DNA of 54,422 nt from Nitrospinaceae bacterium UBA3496 (GTDB taxonomy: Bacteria; UBA8248). This document shows, piece after piece, positions 42,556 through 51,721 of this stretch. The notes beneath the pieces were generated by a model that worked only from the letters and a program-made list of their open reading frames with translations, was not told where the DNA came from and did no database searches. How positions within the stretch are numbered: position 1 is the first letter of the stretch; each line of letters opens with the position of its first letter. The position numbers and the translations under genes are program-made. The stretch covers positions 1-54,422 of the forward strand of contig DFQF01000055.1 of NCBI GenBank assembly GCA_002377645.1, given 5' to 3'.

Positions 42556-44163
42556 TCAATCAAAAACTGTTTCCATATAATGTTCTGGATTCACTTTTGC
42601 TTCTATAACTGACGGTCCTGCATTTTTAAATGCTTTTTTTAGTAATTTTTCTAAATCATCAGGAGTATTTGCCCCATATGCTGGGACTCCAAAGTAATGT
42701 GAAGGTGGTGATTTCGGAGACCTTTCATTTAATTTTGTTCCGTATAATTCATAAGATCTTCTGTCTTGTTTTACTTGAATTAAAGAGAGCCAACTATCAT
42801 CTAAGACAACAACAGGGAGAGTAATGTTTAATCTTTTTGCTACAGCAAGTTCTCCACAAGTCATTTGAAAACAACCATCTCCAATTAAAGCAACAACTTG
42901 ACGATCGGGAGAAGCTAATTTTGCAGAGATTGCTCCAGGTAATCCAAATCCCATTGAAGACCATCCATTTGTAATTAAAAAAGTTTTTGGTTCATATGCA
43001 GTCCATTGACTTGCAATTTGGTGTGTGTGTGCTCCAACATCGAAAGAGATGATTCCATTTTTTGGTAAGATATGTCTGACGATATCAATCGCTTCATGTG
43101 CTGCGAACCCTTTTGTTCTAGGTCTCAATCCTTTTTGAAAATTAACTTTATGTTTAGTGATAATGTTTTTATCCCAAAGTGATCTTTTTCTGGTCCCTAT
43201 TTCTTTTGAAAGATTTTGGATTGAGAAATCAAGGTTACCAATTACCTCGTGTGCAATTTCTACCGAATTATCTGTATCTGCTTTTTCTATGTCTATACTA
43301 AGTAATGGGGTATCTTTAATCCATGCTTCATACTCTACTTCTATCACATCATATCCTAATCCTACTATGAGGTCAGAAGTACTCAAAAATTCTCTTTGTA
43401 TCTGTCTTTTTCCTCTTTCTATACATCCTATAGAAAGAGGGTGATCCTCGGAGATTATTCCTTTTGCCATTGTTGTAGAGGCGAAAGGAATTTGAAGATT
43501 TTCCAAAAATTTCAAAATAAGATTTGGATTCTTCATCCTTGTAGTTGATGCTCCAAGTATTGCAATTGGTTTATCAGAACGATTCAAGATTTTGATTGCT
43601 TTTTGAATAGATCGACTAGAAGTTTTTCTTATATCTTTCGTTTTAGGTATTAATGGAACTTTCTCGTTTGTTTTCAAGAGCGCGATATCTTCTGGTAGGT
43701 CTAAATGTACTGGGCCAAATGGTTCAGATTTTACTATTTCTAAACTCTTTTGGAGTATGGGGGATACTTTGTTCTTTCTGAACGCGAGGCTAGATTTCGT
43801 AATAGGTTCAAAAAGTTTGTGGTGGTCAATATACATTTGTATTCGACGACCTAATTGCTCAGTTTTCAAATTGCATGTAATTCCAATAACTGGAGATCTG
43901 TCTAGAAAAGCACTTCCTATACCTGTTGAAAGATTTGTCGCACCAGGTCCAAGAGTTGAGATACAAAATCCCGGCTTGCCAGTAAGACGACCCATGACGT
44001 CGGCGGCAAAACTTGCAGAACCTTCATGAGCTGTCAAAACAAATTGTATTCCTCCTTTTCTCATAGCTTCCATTAAAGGAAGAACATTACCGCTTGGTAT
44101 TCCGAAACCGTATTTAATTCCTGCTTTTTTTAATGTCTTAACGATTAAATCTGCATTATTCAT
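42556..44163 (-). CDS. ThDP-dependent acetolactate synthase-family enzyme
   Basis: Three-domain member of the acetolactate synthase/2-oxoacid decarboxylase family. The activating Glu is in LTAHEGSASFAADVMGRLTG near residue 47, followed by STLGPGATNLSTG. The ThDP motif begins GDGCFQMT near 440, but ends VVLDDSWLSLIQVKQ, with Asp where Asn-Asn normally binds Mg. The LIQVKQ variant occurs in a subgroup of catabolic ThDP enzymes. At 535 aa it is standard. Start ATG 44163 follows GGGGAA. First gene of a probable minus-strand operon ending at the M24-like gene; the divergent 249-base gap to the right (44164-44412) includes a 12-base T run and no clear promoter. Confidence 0.85.
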   Translation of the reverse strand: MNNADLIVKTLKKAGIKYGFGIPSGNVLPLMEAMRKGGIQFVLTAHEGSASFAADVMGRLTGKPGFCISTLGPGATNLSTGIGSAFLDRSPVIGITCNLKTEQLGRRIQMYIDHHKLFEPITKSSLAFRKNKVSPILQKSLEIVKSEPFGPVHLDLPEDIALLKTNEKVPLIPKTKDIRKTSSRSIQKAIKILNRSDKPIAILGASTTRMKNPNLILKFLENLQIPFASTTMAKGIISEDHPLSIGCIERGKRQIQREFLSTSDLIVGLGYDVIEVEYEAWIKDTPLLSIDIEKADTDNSVEIAHEVIGNLDFSIQNLSKEIGTRKRSLWDKNIITKHKVNFQKGLRPRTKGFAAHEAIDIVRHILPKNGIISFDVGAHTHQIASQWTAYEPKTFLITNGWSSMGFGLPGAISAKLASPDRQVVALIGDGCFQMTCGELAVAKRLNITLPVVVLDDSWLSLIQVKQDRRSYELYGTKLNERSPKSPPSHYFGVPAYGANTPDDLEKLLKKAFKNAGPSVIEAKVNPEHYMETVFD

Positions 44164-44412
44164 TTTTCCCCATTCAAATTATTTTAGAATATAGTTCTTT
44201 AAAATAGGTTAGTTTTCTTTCCGATTCAAGTTTTCTACATTGTATCAGTTTCAATTAAAAAACCTATCTGTAATATTTTTTTTTTTTGGTTGTAGAGTGA
44301 ATTAAGATCTAATTTAAAAAAATGAGTATTAATTGCTATTCGTTTTAATTTATGAGAAATTCTGTATCTTCTTCTTTCCTATACCAAACACTTTAAGTGA
44401 GGGATTACTCTA

Positions 44413-45378
44413 ATGTCAGATTTGGAATTAACTGGAGCATTTGGAGATTATGATCGAACACATTTACTTGATACTGACGTAATTTCACCTTCAGGCGTAA
44501 ATCTTAGGGTTTTGAAATTTTCGCCTAGTGATATTTTTTATCGAATGTGTAGATATGAAGAATTCGATTTGTCAGAGATGTCTATGGGCGCGCACCTTTT
44601 TATGCTTGCTAAGGGGAATTCTCCATTTGTTGGAATACCAGCTTTTCCCAGTCGTGTATTTAGACATTCGATGGTTTATGCTAACGCAAATTCAGGTATT
44701 AAGGTTCCTGCTGACTTAAACGGAAAGAAAATAGGAATTAGAGAATGGGGGATGACGGCAGTTGTTTGGATTATTGGCATTTTGAAAGAAGAGTATGGTT
44801 TTGATATTAAAACTGTAGATTGGTTTGCTGCTAAAGAACCGAGAGTGCCAATTCAAATGCCTGACGGTTGTAAAATAAGCTTGATACCTTCAGATAAAAA
44901 CCTGTCCGATTTGCTTGAAACGGGTGAGATAGATGCTGCTCTTATACATCAGGTTCCTCAGGCCTTCTTGAAGAGTCCTGATAAAGTGTTTCGATTATTT
45001 CCTGATTATAAGAATGACGAGATAGATTATTACAAGAGGACTGGAGTTCATCCTATAATGCATTGTGTTGTATTAAGAAAACAGATAAATGAACAATACC
45101 CTTGGTTATTAAAGAATCTCTTTGATGCTCTAGAAGAGAGTAGAAAAAAAACAATAGAAAGTTTAAGTGATACTGGCGCACTTTCCGCTATGATTCCTTT
45201 TTTGCCGGCTTTTATGGATGAAACACGCTCTATTTTTGGGGATGACTACTGGCCTTATGGAGTTAAGAAAAACATTAAGACGCTAGAAAAGCTTACTTTG
45301 TATGCACACGAACAAGGTTTGACAGATAGAGTTATCCAGATAGAAGAATTGTTTGGGAAATCAGTTTTAGAAAAATGA
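44413..45378 (+). CDS. 4,5-dihydroxyphthalate-decarboxylase-like / SBP-fold protein
   Basis: Resembles the phthalate-pathway decarboxylase Pht5 family, which shares the fold of periplasmic binding proteins. Typical features are FDLSEMSMGAHL near residue 55, VYANANSGIKVPADLNGKKIG near 95 and WGMTAVVWIIGIL. There is no signal peptide, so it is cytoplasmic, which fits an enzyme or ligand-sensing protein more than a transporter receptor. GAGGGATT precedes ATG 44413. Its downstream neighbours are an enolase-superfamily enzyme and an ornithine-cyclodeaminase-like enzyme (32 and 36 bases apart), forming a catabolic unit. True phthalate activity cannot be concluded from the sequence. Confidence 0.75.
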   Translation: MSDLELTGAFGDYDRTHLLDTDVISPSGVNLRVLKFSPSDIFYRMCRYEEFDLSEMSMGAHLFMLAKGNSPFVGIPAFPSRVFRHSMVYANANSGIKVPADLNGKKIGIREWGMTAVVWIIGILKEEYGFDIKTVDWFAAKEPRVPIQMPDGCKISLIPSDKNLSDLLETGEIDAALIHQVPQAFLKSPDKVFRLFPDYKNDEIDYYKRTGVHPIMHCVVLRKQINEQYPWLLKNLFDALEESRKKTIESLSDTGALSAMIPFLPAFMDETRSIFGDDYWPYGVKKNIKTLEKLTLYAHEQGLTDRVIQIEELFGKSVLEK

Positions 45379-45409
45379 TTTTGATGAATTTTTTCAGAAG
45401 AGTGTAAAA

Positions 45410-46510
45410 ATGAAAATATCTACTATTGATGTTTATAAAATTGATATGCCAATGAGAGGTTTCTTTCGTAATGCTAGACATAATCACAATGTCCAAGAAG
45501 GAGTAGTTGTTCATGTGAAGACTAATAATGGTCTAGATGGAATTGGCGATATTGAACCATCTGAGGGATATACAAAGTTAAACCGGAACGAAATTGCAGA
45601 AACTGTTGAAAAAAAACTGTCTCCTGTTCTTATTGGTGAAGATCCAAGAAATTTGAGAAAGATTTCTTATATTTTAGATTCTACTATCGATGGATTTTGG
45701 GAAGGAAAATCTGCTATTACACTTGCTCTGTCAGACATACATGCAAAATCTTTAGAGGTATCTCTCTCTGGATTATTAGGTGGTTCAGTAGTAAAAGATG
45801 TTTTTTTCAATGCGTGGATTGGTGTTCTTTCTAATTACGATGCTTCTATCGAAGCGAAAAAATTTAAAGAAAATGGGTGGATAGCATGTAAGGTAAAATT
45901 AAATGGGGAAGTAGAGAGGGATATAGAAAGGGTTCTGTCAGTTCGTGAGGGAGGTGGTAAAGATTTTGAAATCAGAGTCGATGCTAATGAGTCTTATAAA
46001 AGTATACAAGATGCTCAGAATTTTATTAAAGAAGTCTCCAGCGCTGAAGTCCGACTTTTTGAACAACCTTTCGATAGAAAAAATTTAGCTCTTTTAGCAG
46101 AACTTAGAAGATCTGTAGATGTTCCAATTATGGCGGATGAATGTATTACTGACTATCGTAGTTTATTGGAAGTTATTAAGCATGAGGCTGCTGATATTGT
46201 AAAACTAAAAATTTTAAAGCAAGGTTCAGTATTTAAAGTGAGGGAAATGATCAGTATGCTCGAAGAAGTAGGAATGGAAATCGTTATCGGCCATGGATTT
46301 GGGCTTACTCCTATGACTATTGCTGAAATTCATCTTGCTTCGACTTCTAAAAATGTTCTTAGTGCGATTGAATCGGTAGGTCCTTATAAAATGGTCGATG
46401 ACATTGTAAATCTTCCTATTGAAATTGATAGTGGAAAAATTGCTGTTCCAAATTCGCCTGGTCTAGGTGTTTCAATTGATATGGATAAGATTGAAAAATT
46501 TCGAGTATAG
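45410..46510 (+). CDS. Enolase-superfamily enzyme (mandelate racemase/muconate lactonizing group)
   Basis: TIM-barrel enzyme that abstracts a proton next to a carboxylate. It has a catalytic Lys pair in CKVKLNG near residue 160, the metal ligands in RVDANES (about 189), FEQPF (about 218) and MADEC (about 241), and the second Lys in IVKLKILKQG. This arrangement is that of the muconate-lactonizing/dipeptide-epimerase subgroup. The length of 366 aa is usual. It is the middle gene of a three-gene unit; the neighbouring cyclodeaminase-like gene suggests an amino-acid or amino-acid-derived acid substrate. Exact reaction undetermined. Confidence 0.85.
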   Translation: MKISTIDVYKIDMPMRGFFRNARHNHNVQEGVVVHVKTNNGLDGIGDIEPSEGYTKLNRNEIAETVEKKLSPVLIGEDPRNLRKISYILDSTIDGFWEGKSAITLALSDIHAKSLEVSLSGLLGGSVVKDVFFNAWIGVLSNYDASIEAKKFKENGWIACKVKLNGEVERDIERVLSVREGGGKDFEIRVDANESYKSIQDAQNFIKEVSSAEVRLFEQPFDRKNLALLAELRRSVDVPIMADECITDYRSLLEVIKHEAADIVKLKILKQGSVFKVREMISMLEEVGMEIVIGHGFGLTPMTIAEIHLASTSKNVLSAIESVGPYKMVDDIVNLPIEIDSGKIAVPNSPGLGVSIDMDKIEKFRV

Positions 46511-46545
46511 TTTGACTTGTATATATAGAAGCGAAGGAGTTTTTA

Positions 46546-47535
46546 ATGCTCTATTTAAATGAAGAAGAAGTCGAATCGCTTATAGAAATGCCAGATGTTA
46601 TGAGGGTGGTTGATGAGTGTTTTAGGTTGCAGGGGAAAGGAATGGCAACCAATCAACCTAGGAGAAGGGTCTATGTCCCAGATGGCATGATGCATGTTAT
46701 GTTTGCAAGTTTGATCAGGGAAAATGAGGGTTTTTTAGGTCTAAAAACTTACACTGCTTTTCCTGGAGTTGGTGTTCGATTTATTTTCTTACTTTGGGAT
46801 GCTAATAGTTCAGAATTACTTTCTTTGATGGAAGCTAACTTACTTGGACAACTTAGAACTGGAGCTGCTAGTGGTATTGCTGCTAAATATATGGCGAATG
46901 AATCGATAGAAGAAGCTGGATTAATTGGGACAGGTAGACAAGCGGGAACGCAATTAGAAGCTATTTGTTTAGCCAGAAATATCAAAAAAGTCAAAATATT
47001 TAGCCGGACTAAGGATAAAAGAGAAAAATTTGTTATGAGGATGAAAGATAGAGTGAAGACAGAACTAGTTACAGTTGATGATCCTTCAAAGGCTGTGAAA
47101 GGTTCAAAAATAGTTTGTACAATGACAAATGCTAGCGAACCTGTCTTTGATGGAAAAGATTTGGAGCCGGGAACAACTGTTATTGCAGCTGGTTCGAATC
47201 GAATTACCAATCGAGAAGTCGATGATGAGACATTTAGGAAAGCTTCTCAAGGTCGGATTGTTACAGACAATTTAGAAGGTGCAAAATTTGAGAGTGGAGA
47301 TTTAGTAGGTGCAGTTCGTTCAAATATTATTAATTGGGGACAGGTAGTGGAGATAGGTATGTTAGCAAATGGTACAATGCCTGGAAGATTGTCGGAAGAA
47401 GAAGTGAATCTATTTTTAAGTCAAGGTGTGGCCTCAGAGGATGTTGCACTTGGTTCAGAGATTTTCAAACTTGCCAAAGAAAAAAAAATAGGGACAAAAT
47501 TGCCTGTAGATGGTTTTTTGAAAAAACCAAGTTAA
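46546..47535 (+). CDS. Ornithine cyclodeaminase/mu-crystallin family protein
   Basis: NAD(P)-dependent enzyme of the ornithine cyclodeaminase / ketimine reductase / alanine dehydrogenase family. The dinucleotide-binding GLIGTGRQAGTQLEAI is near residue 125, with LLGQLRTGAASGIAAKY before it. Later come VCTMTNASEPVFDGKDLEPGTTVIAAG and ESGDLVGAV. GAAGGAG precedes ATG 46546. The 329 aa length is normal. The three-gene unit with the Pht5-like protein and the enolase-superfamily enzyme could convert a racemised or decarboxylated amino acid; this is inference. Confidence 0.88.
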   Translation: MLYLNEEEVESLIEMPDVMRVVDECFRLQGKGMATNQPRRRVYVPDGMMHVMFASLIRENEGFLGLKTYTAFPGVGVRFIFLLWDANSSELLSLMEANLLGQLRTGAASGIAAKYMANESIEEAGLIGTGRQAGTQLEAICLARNIKKVKIFSRTKDKREKFVMRMKDRVKTELVTVDDPSKAVKGSKIVCTMTNASEPVFDGKDLEPGTTVIAAGSNRITNREVDDETFRKASQGRIVTDNLEGAKFESGDLVGAVRSNIINWGQVVEIGMLANGTMPGRLSEEEVNLFLSQGVASEDVALGSEIFKLAKEKKIGTKLPVDGFLKKPS

Positions 47536-47617
47536 TGCTACTTGCGTTTTAACTCAAATTTGATGTATCTTTCACGTTTTCCAAGGAAGTGCTTTTTTTA
47601 CAGAAGGTTTGTGTATT

Positions 47618-47767
47618 ATGAGAGATAAAATTTTATTAGAGTGTGTCGATTGTGAAAAGATAAGATACGCTTCTACAAAGAATAAAAGAACTACTCCAGA
47701 CAGACTCGAATTCAAAAAATTCTGTAGCTTTTGTAGAAAGCATGTTCTATTTCGAGAGGTGAAATAA
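47618..47767 (+). CDS. rpmG: 50S ribosomal protein L33
   Basis: A 49-aa basic protein (MRDKILLECVDCEKIRYAST, then KNKRTTPDRLEFKKFCSFC) that binds 23S rRNA at the large subunit. It keeps two CxxC pairs (CVDC and CSFC), so it is the zinc-binding form of L33. One base separates its stop from the L28 start. The gap from 47536 contains the likely promoter region but no clear boxes. Confidence 0.93.
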   Translation: MRDKILLECVDCEKIRYASTKNKRTTPDRLEFKKFCSFCRKHVLFREVK

Positions 47768-47768
47768 A

Positions 47769-48026
47769 ATGTCTAAGATTAAGAGCCTCTCTCACAAACG
47801 ATGTGTAGTTACAGGCAAGGGTGTGATGTTTGGAAATAATGTAAGTCATTCGAATAAAAAAACTAGAAGAAGATTCAATGCCAATATACATAAGAAAAAA
47901 TTTTGGGTGGCTGAAGAAAAAAGATGGGTTACATTGAAGGTTTCTGCTCGTGGAATCAGAACAATTGCAAAAAAAGGGATCTCAAAAATATTATCTGAAT
48001 TAAGAAATACCGGAGTAAAGGTCTAA
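47769..48026 (+). CDS. rpmB: 50S ribosomal protein L28
   Basis: An 85-aa basic large-subunit protein. CVVTGKGVMFGNNVSHSNKKTRRRF-like N-terminus (positions 12-36; key features GxxxxxGNNVSHS) and VSARGIRTIAKKG are diagnostic. It has no CxxC in the first residues, so it is the zinc-free form. The ribosome-binding site GAGGTG lies inside the end of rpmG, coupling the two. Order rpmG-rpmB is the reverse of Escherichia coli. Its stop overlaps the convergent DUF169 gene by four bases. Confidence 0.95.
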   Translation: MSKIKSLSHKRCVVTGKGVMFGNNVSHSNKKTRRRFNANIHKKKFWVAEEKRWVTLKVSARGIRTIAKKGISKILSELRNTGVKV

Positions 48027-48823
48027 ATCTTTTCTTCGTTTTCTTCTTTTATCATTTCTCTGTAATTTTCGTATGAACTTGGAAAGTGGCCGGTGTAATT
48101 CATCCAGTTTGTGACCGGGTATCTTGCTCCACCAGCTTTGTGAGTTCCTTCCAATCCTTCCATTATCTCATTACTCAAATCGAATGGGAAACTAAACGCT
48201 ATTTCATGGTCTTGAACTTGTCCAAAAATTCTATCACCTGTACAAGGAACAATCATTTGGGGTTTTCCATAAATAAAAGGAGCGATTGCTATATCAGCAC
48301 AATCAATTCTTCCTCTGAATTCGCTACTCATAGTTCCACCTCTTTTCCAAAGCCATGCCTGTCCCAATCTCATAATTTGTGCACTGTTTCCATATACTAC
48401 GATGCAATCAGGAATAAATGAGGTGCGATTAAGTGGACCAACTATTATCCCAACATATTCATCCTCATTAAGTCTAGGAACACTTTCTTCACTAATTCGA
48501 CCAGCATTTAGATTTTCTGTATATAAATTTATGCATAAATTCCCCTCATTGTAATGATCCAATTTCTTTTCTAAACCAAGTGCCATTGCTCCAAGAACAC
48601 AACTACTATCTTCTTTTCCAAGGGCAATTACCCAACCGTATTTCCTAGCCATGCCTATAGCTTGGCAAGTGGTAAATTGATTTTTCAAATCCTTTAAAGG
48701 TCTTTTAGTTCTCTCCGGAATTTCTGCTAAGTTTTTCAAGAATTTAATGGCGACTGGGAATGTATTGAGTCGCAAAAATTTATTTAAGTTTTCTTCATAG
48801 GAAATCAGGTCTATTTTTTCCAT
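48023..48823 (-). CDS. DUF169-family protein
   Basis: Soluble protein of the uncharacterised DUF169 family. Features: FPVAIKFLKNLAEIPE near residue 25, FTTCQAIGMARKYGW, KEDSSCVLGAMALG, FIPDCIVVYGNSAQIMRL and PQMIVPCTGDRIFG. Several conserved Cys suggest metal or cofactor binding; the function is not established. The start is ATG 48823, with AGGA seven bases upstream (266 aa); the in-frame TTG at 48877 has no ribosome-binding site. It is convergent with rpmB, overlapping by four bases. Confidence 0.82.
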   Translation of the reverse strand: MEKIDLISYEENLNKFLRLNTFPVAIKFLKNLAEIPERTKRPLKDLKNQFTTCQAIGMARKYGWVIALGKEDSSCVLGAMALGLEKKLDHYNEGNLCINLYTENLNAGRISEESVPRLNEDEYVGIIVGPLNRTSFIPDCIVVYGNSAQIMRLGQAWLWKRGGTMSSEFRGRIDCADIAIAPFIYGKPQMIVPCTGDRIFGQVQDHEIAFSFPFDLSNEIMEGLEGTHKAGGARYPVTNWMNYTGHFPSSYENYREMIKEENEEKI

Positions 48824-48961
48824 AACTAAATCCTGTCTTATAAAAGATTTTAACTCTTTAAAGATTGAGCCTCGCAAAGATCAAACTGCATCATTATAAT
48901 CGATTCTATTAGGATAATGTTTTTTTTGAATTTTTAAAAGCGATAAATAAGAGGTTATTCA

Positions 48962-49297
48962 GTGAAAGTAGAATCGATACTTGCAAAATTGAATGAGTTA
49001 AGGAAGGATTGCAAAGGCGAAAATGAAATAGAACAAGCGGTATTTCATGCTTTTTGTTTTGTTTCCTACGAGATTAATTCATTTTCTGATTTCGTTGAAA
49101 ACGATATTGAACCTAAAAACAGAATCAATGGGTCACTAATAAGTCAAAATGTAAAAGAAATCTTTCAAGTTATTCAGGAGTTGAAAGATGAAATATCAGA
49201 TGACGAAGAGGATTTAGAATTTATTGCATTAGATTTAACTTTGAAGTTTCTGTTGTTTCTGACTTATGATTTTCAAGAATATTTAAGAAAAATTTAA
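48962..49297 (+). CDS. Small acidic protein of unknown function
   Basis: A 111-aa soluble, acidic, largely helical protein. It starts with GTG 48962, preceded by AGAGG at eight bases. There is no signal peptide, membrane segment or recognised domain; the C-terminus is hydrophobic-acidic (LDLTLKFLLFLTYDFQEYLRKI region, positions 90-111). It precedes the CoA-transferase gene by 34 bases and may be co-transcribed. Function unknown. Confidence 0.6.
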   Translation: MKVESILAKLNELRKDCKGENEIEQAVFHAFCFVSYEINSFSDFVENDIEPKNRINGSLISQNVKEIFQVIQELKDEISDDEEDLEFIALDLTLKFLLFLTYDFQEYLRKI

Positions 49298-49331
49298 TAC
49301 CGAATCTAATTTTTTAAAGGAAAGAATTCTT

Positions 49332-50510
49332 ATGTCACTTCCTCTAGAAGGAATTAAAATAGTTTCACTTGGTGTTTCTATAAGTGGTCCTGTTGGTCTC
49401 CGCCATCTTGCAGATTTTGGTGCGGAAGTTATTAAGATAGAAGTTCCAGAAAAAGGAGATATGGTTCGTCATTGGGATAACGTTGTAAATGGAGAAGGTT
49501 CTGTTCACTTTTGGGTAAATCCAAACAAGAAGAGTCTTACTCTTAATTTGAAAGATACGAAAGGAAAGGAAATCCTTAATCGATTGATTCTAGACGCTGA
49601 TATTTTTCTAGAAAATTTTAGTCCAGGTTCTATTAATAGACTTGGGTATGATTATGAAAATGTTAAGACAATTAAGAAAGATATTATTTATGTTCACACT
49701 TCGGGATATGGACAGGATGGACCTTATAAAAGCATGAAAGCTTTTGACGGACTGATTCAAGCAGAAACAGGAATTATGGAGATGACTGGTTCTAAAGAAG
49801 AACCTGCTAAAATGGCACTATCTATTTGTGATGGTGTTACTGGATTGTTTGTCGCATTAAGTTGCATGATGGCTCTTAAGCAAAGAGATAAAGACGGTTT
49901 AGGACAGGAAATAGATGTTTCGATGTTTGATTGCATGGTAAGCATGCTTGGCTATTTCCCTTTTCATTTCTTTGAGAATGACTATATCCCAGAACGTATA
50001 GGAACTGGTCATCATTTACTTGCACCATATGGTGCTTATCCGGACAAACACGATAAATTGATCGCTATAGCTTGTGCTAGTGAGGTAACTTGGCATAATT
50101 TTGCTAGAGCTCTTGATCATGAGGAATGGATTACAGATTCACGCTTTTCATCGAATGCTAAAAGATATGAGAATTTACACGCTTTACTAGAGGTTTTTCT
50201 TCCAGTTTTAAAAACGAAAGATCGTGAGGAATGGAGAAAAATTTTTCTTGATTTTGGTGTTCCATGTGGTTGTGTTAACAGTCTCGATGAGGTTTGTAAT
50301 CACCCTCAAGCAATTTCTAGAGAAATTTTTAAAGAAGTTAATGGGAAATATGGGAATATAAAGATGTGTAAATTTCCTGTCTTATTTAATAATATTGAGC
50401 CATTATTGGAACAGCCTCCTTTATTGGGAGAGCATACAGATTTGATCCTAGAGAACTTAGGGATTTCAAAAGAAGATATTCAGAAATATAAAGAACAAGG
50501 AATTATCTAA
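49332..50510 (+). CDS. CoA-transferase family III (CaiB/BaiF-like)
   Basis: Transfers CoA from a donor thioester to a carboxylic acid. The catalytic Asp is D139 in KAFDGLIQAETG, as in formyl-CoA transferase and relatives. GAEVIKIEVPEKGD near 30-43 and WVNPNKKSLTLNLKD near 61-75 are family hallmarks; ADIFLENFSPG follows. 392 aa is typical. AAAGGAAAG precedes ATG 49332. It starts an activation-dehydrogenation-hydration unit with the acyl-CoA dehydrogenase (45 bases downstream) and MaoC genes. Confidence 0.93.
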   Translation: MSLPLEGIKIVSLGVSISGPVGLRHLADFGAEVIKIEVPEKGDMVRHWDNVVNGEGSVHFWVNPNKKSLTLNLKDTKGKEILNRLILDADIFLENFSPGSINRLGYDYENVKTIKKDIIYVHTSGYGQDGPYKSMKAFDGLIQAETGIMEMTGSKEEPAKMALSICDGVTGLFVALSCMMALKQRDKDGLGQEIDVSMFDCMVSMLGYFPFHFFENDYIPERIGTGHHLLAPYGAYPDKHDKLIAIACASEVTWHNFARALDHEEWITDSRFSSNAKRYENLHALLEVFLPVLKTKDREEWRKIFLDFGVPCGCVNSLDEVCNHPQAISREIFKEVNGKYGNIKMCKFPVLFNNIEPLLEQPPLLGEHTDLILENLGISKEDIQKYKEQGII

Positions 50511-50555
50511 TATAGTAGAATTTTTAATGGTTTCATTATTACTGGAGAGTAAGAG

Positions 50556-51707
50556 ATGGATTTTGAATTTAATGAATTGCAAATAAGTGTTCAAAAAATG
50601 ATTAAGGATTTCGTGGATCGCGAAATCAAACCTGTAGCAATGGAATATGAACTAGAGGATCGTTATCCAACTGGTATTGTTGAAAAAATGCAGGAATTAG
50701 GTTTTTTCGGGCTTACAATTCCAGAAGAATTTGGTGGCGGTGGTATGGATGAGGTGTGTTATGCAATTGCCATGGAAGAACTTTCAGTTGGCTGGATGAG
50801 TGTTGCAGGAATACTCGGGACGCATATGATGACTTCTTGGATGATTTTGCATTATGGATCTGATGAACAGAAGAAGAATTATTTGCCAAAAATGGCAACG
50901 GGAGATTGGCATTCAGGTATGGCATTAAGCGAGCCTGGTTCAGGTTCTGATTCGGCTGCTCTTAGAACACAAGGTAAAAAAGAAGAAGATCAATGGGTTA
51001 TTAATGGAACTAAAATGTGGACTTCAAATGCTGAACACGCAAATATGTTTTGTGTTTTAGTTCGGACTGATCCAGAATTGCCAAAAGCAAAAGGAATATC
51101 AGGAATTCTCGTACATAAAGGAAGTCCAGGATTTAAAGTGAGCCGTCACTTGAAAAAAATGGGATACCGTGGACTCAGAACTAGCGAATTAATTTTTGAA
51201 GACGCGAGGGTGCCTCTTGAAAATTTGCTTGGTAAAGAGAATGAAGGGTTCCCCATGATTATGAGTGCATTAGAAGGAGGTCGAATTAATGTTGCGGCCA
51301 GGAGTGTTGGTTTAGCTAGGGCTGCTTTTGAAGACTCAGTTAAGTATGCACAACAAAGAGAAACTTTTGGGAAACCTATTGCCCATCATCAATTGATTCA
51401 GTCAAAATTATCGGAAATGGCAACGCGTATTCATGCTTCGAAACTAATGACCTATCAGGCTGCGAATTTGAAGAGCGATAACAAACGATGTGATTTGGAG
51501 GCAGGGATGGCTAAACTTTTTGCCTCAGAGACAGCAGAATTTTGTGCGAGTGAGGCCATTCAAATTCACGGTGGGATGGGTTTTATTCAAGAGTTGCCAG
51601 TTGAGCGATATTTTCGTGACTGTAAACTTTTAACTGTAGGAGAAGGTTCTAACGAAATCCAACGAATTATTATTGCTAGACGCTTGCTAGAACGTTATCC
51701 AGTTTAG
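50556..51707 (+). CDS. Acyl-CoA dehydrogenase (canonical)
   Basis: FAD-dependent alpha,beta-dehydrogenation of an acyl-CoA. Recognisable: GFFGLTIPEEFGG, MALSEPGSGSDSAALRT, WINGTK-like region (WVINGTKMWTSNAE), YAQQRETFGKPIAHHQLIQ and IQIHGGMGF. The presumed catalytic base is E363 in TVGEGSNEIQ, in contrast to the tandem pair at 16874-19238 which lack it. GGAGAG precedes ATG 50556. Between a CoA-transferase and a MaoC gene, it fits a short pathway for a carboxylic acid; chain length unresolved. Confidence 0.93.
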   Translation: MDFEFNELQISVQKMIKDFVDREIKPVAMEYELEDRYPTGIVEKMQELGFFGLTIPEEFGGGGMDEVCYAIAMEELSVGWMSVAGILGTHMMTSWMILHYGSDEQKKNYLPKMATGDWHSGMALSEPGSGSDSAALRTQGKKEEDQWVINGTKMWTSNAEHANMFCVLVRTDPELPKAKGISGILVHKGSPGFKVSRHLKKMGYRGLRTSELIFEDARVPLENLLGKENEGFPMIMSALEGGRINVAARSVGLARAAFEDSVKYAQQRETFGKPIAHHQLIQSKLSEMATRIHASKLMTYQAANLKSDNKRCDLEAGMAKLFASETAEFCASEAIQIHGGMGFIQELPVERYFRDCKLLTVGEGSNEIQRIIIARRLLERYPV

Positions 51708-51721
51708 ATACAGGATTTAAT

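Noticed and set aside
44205..44287. Inverted repeat ATAGGTT...AACCTAT followed by 12 T as a terminator
   Set aside because: The loop would be about 50 bases and no gene on the plus strand ends upstream of it; the flanking genes diverge from this gap.
46749..47210. 153-codon antisense open frame inside the cyclodeaminase-like gene
   Set aside because: It mirrors a strongly conserved coding region, has no start signal and matches nothing.
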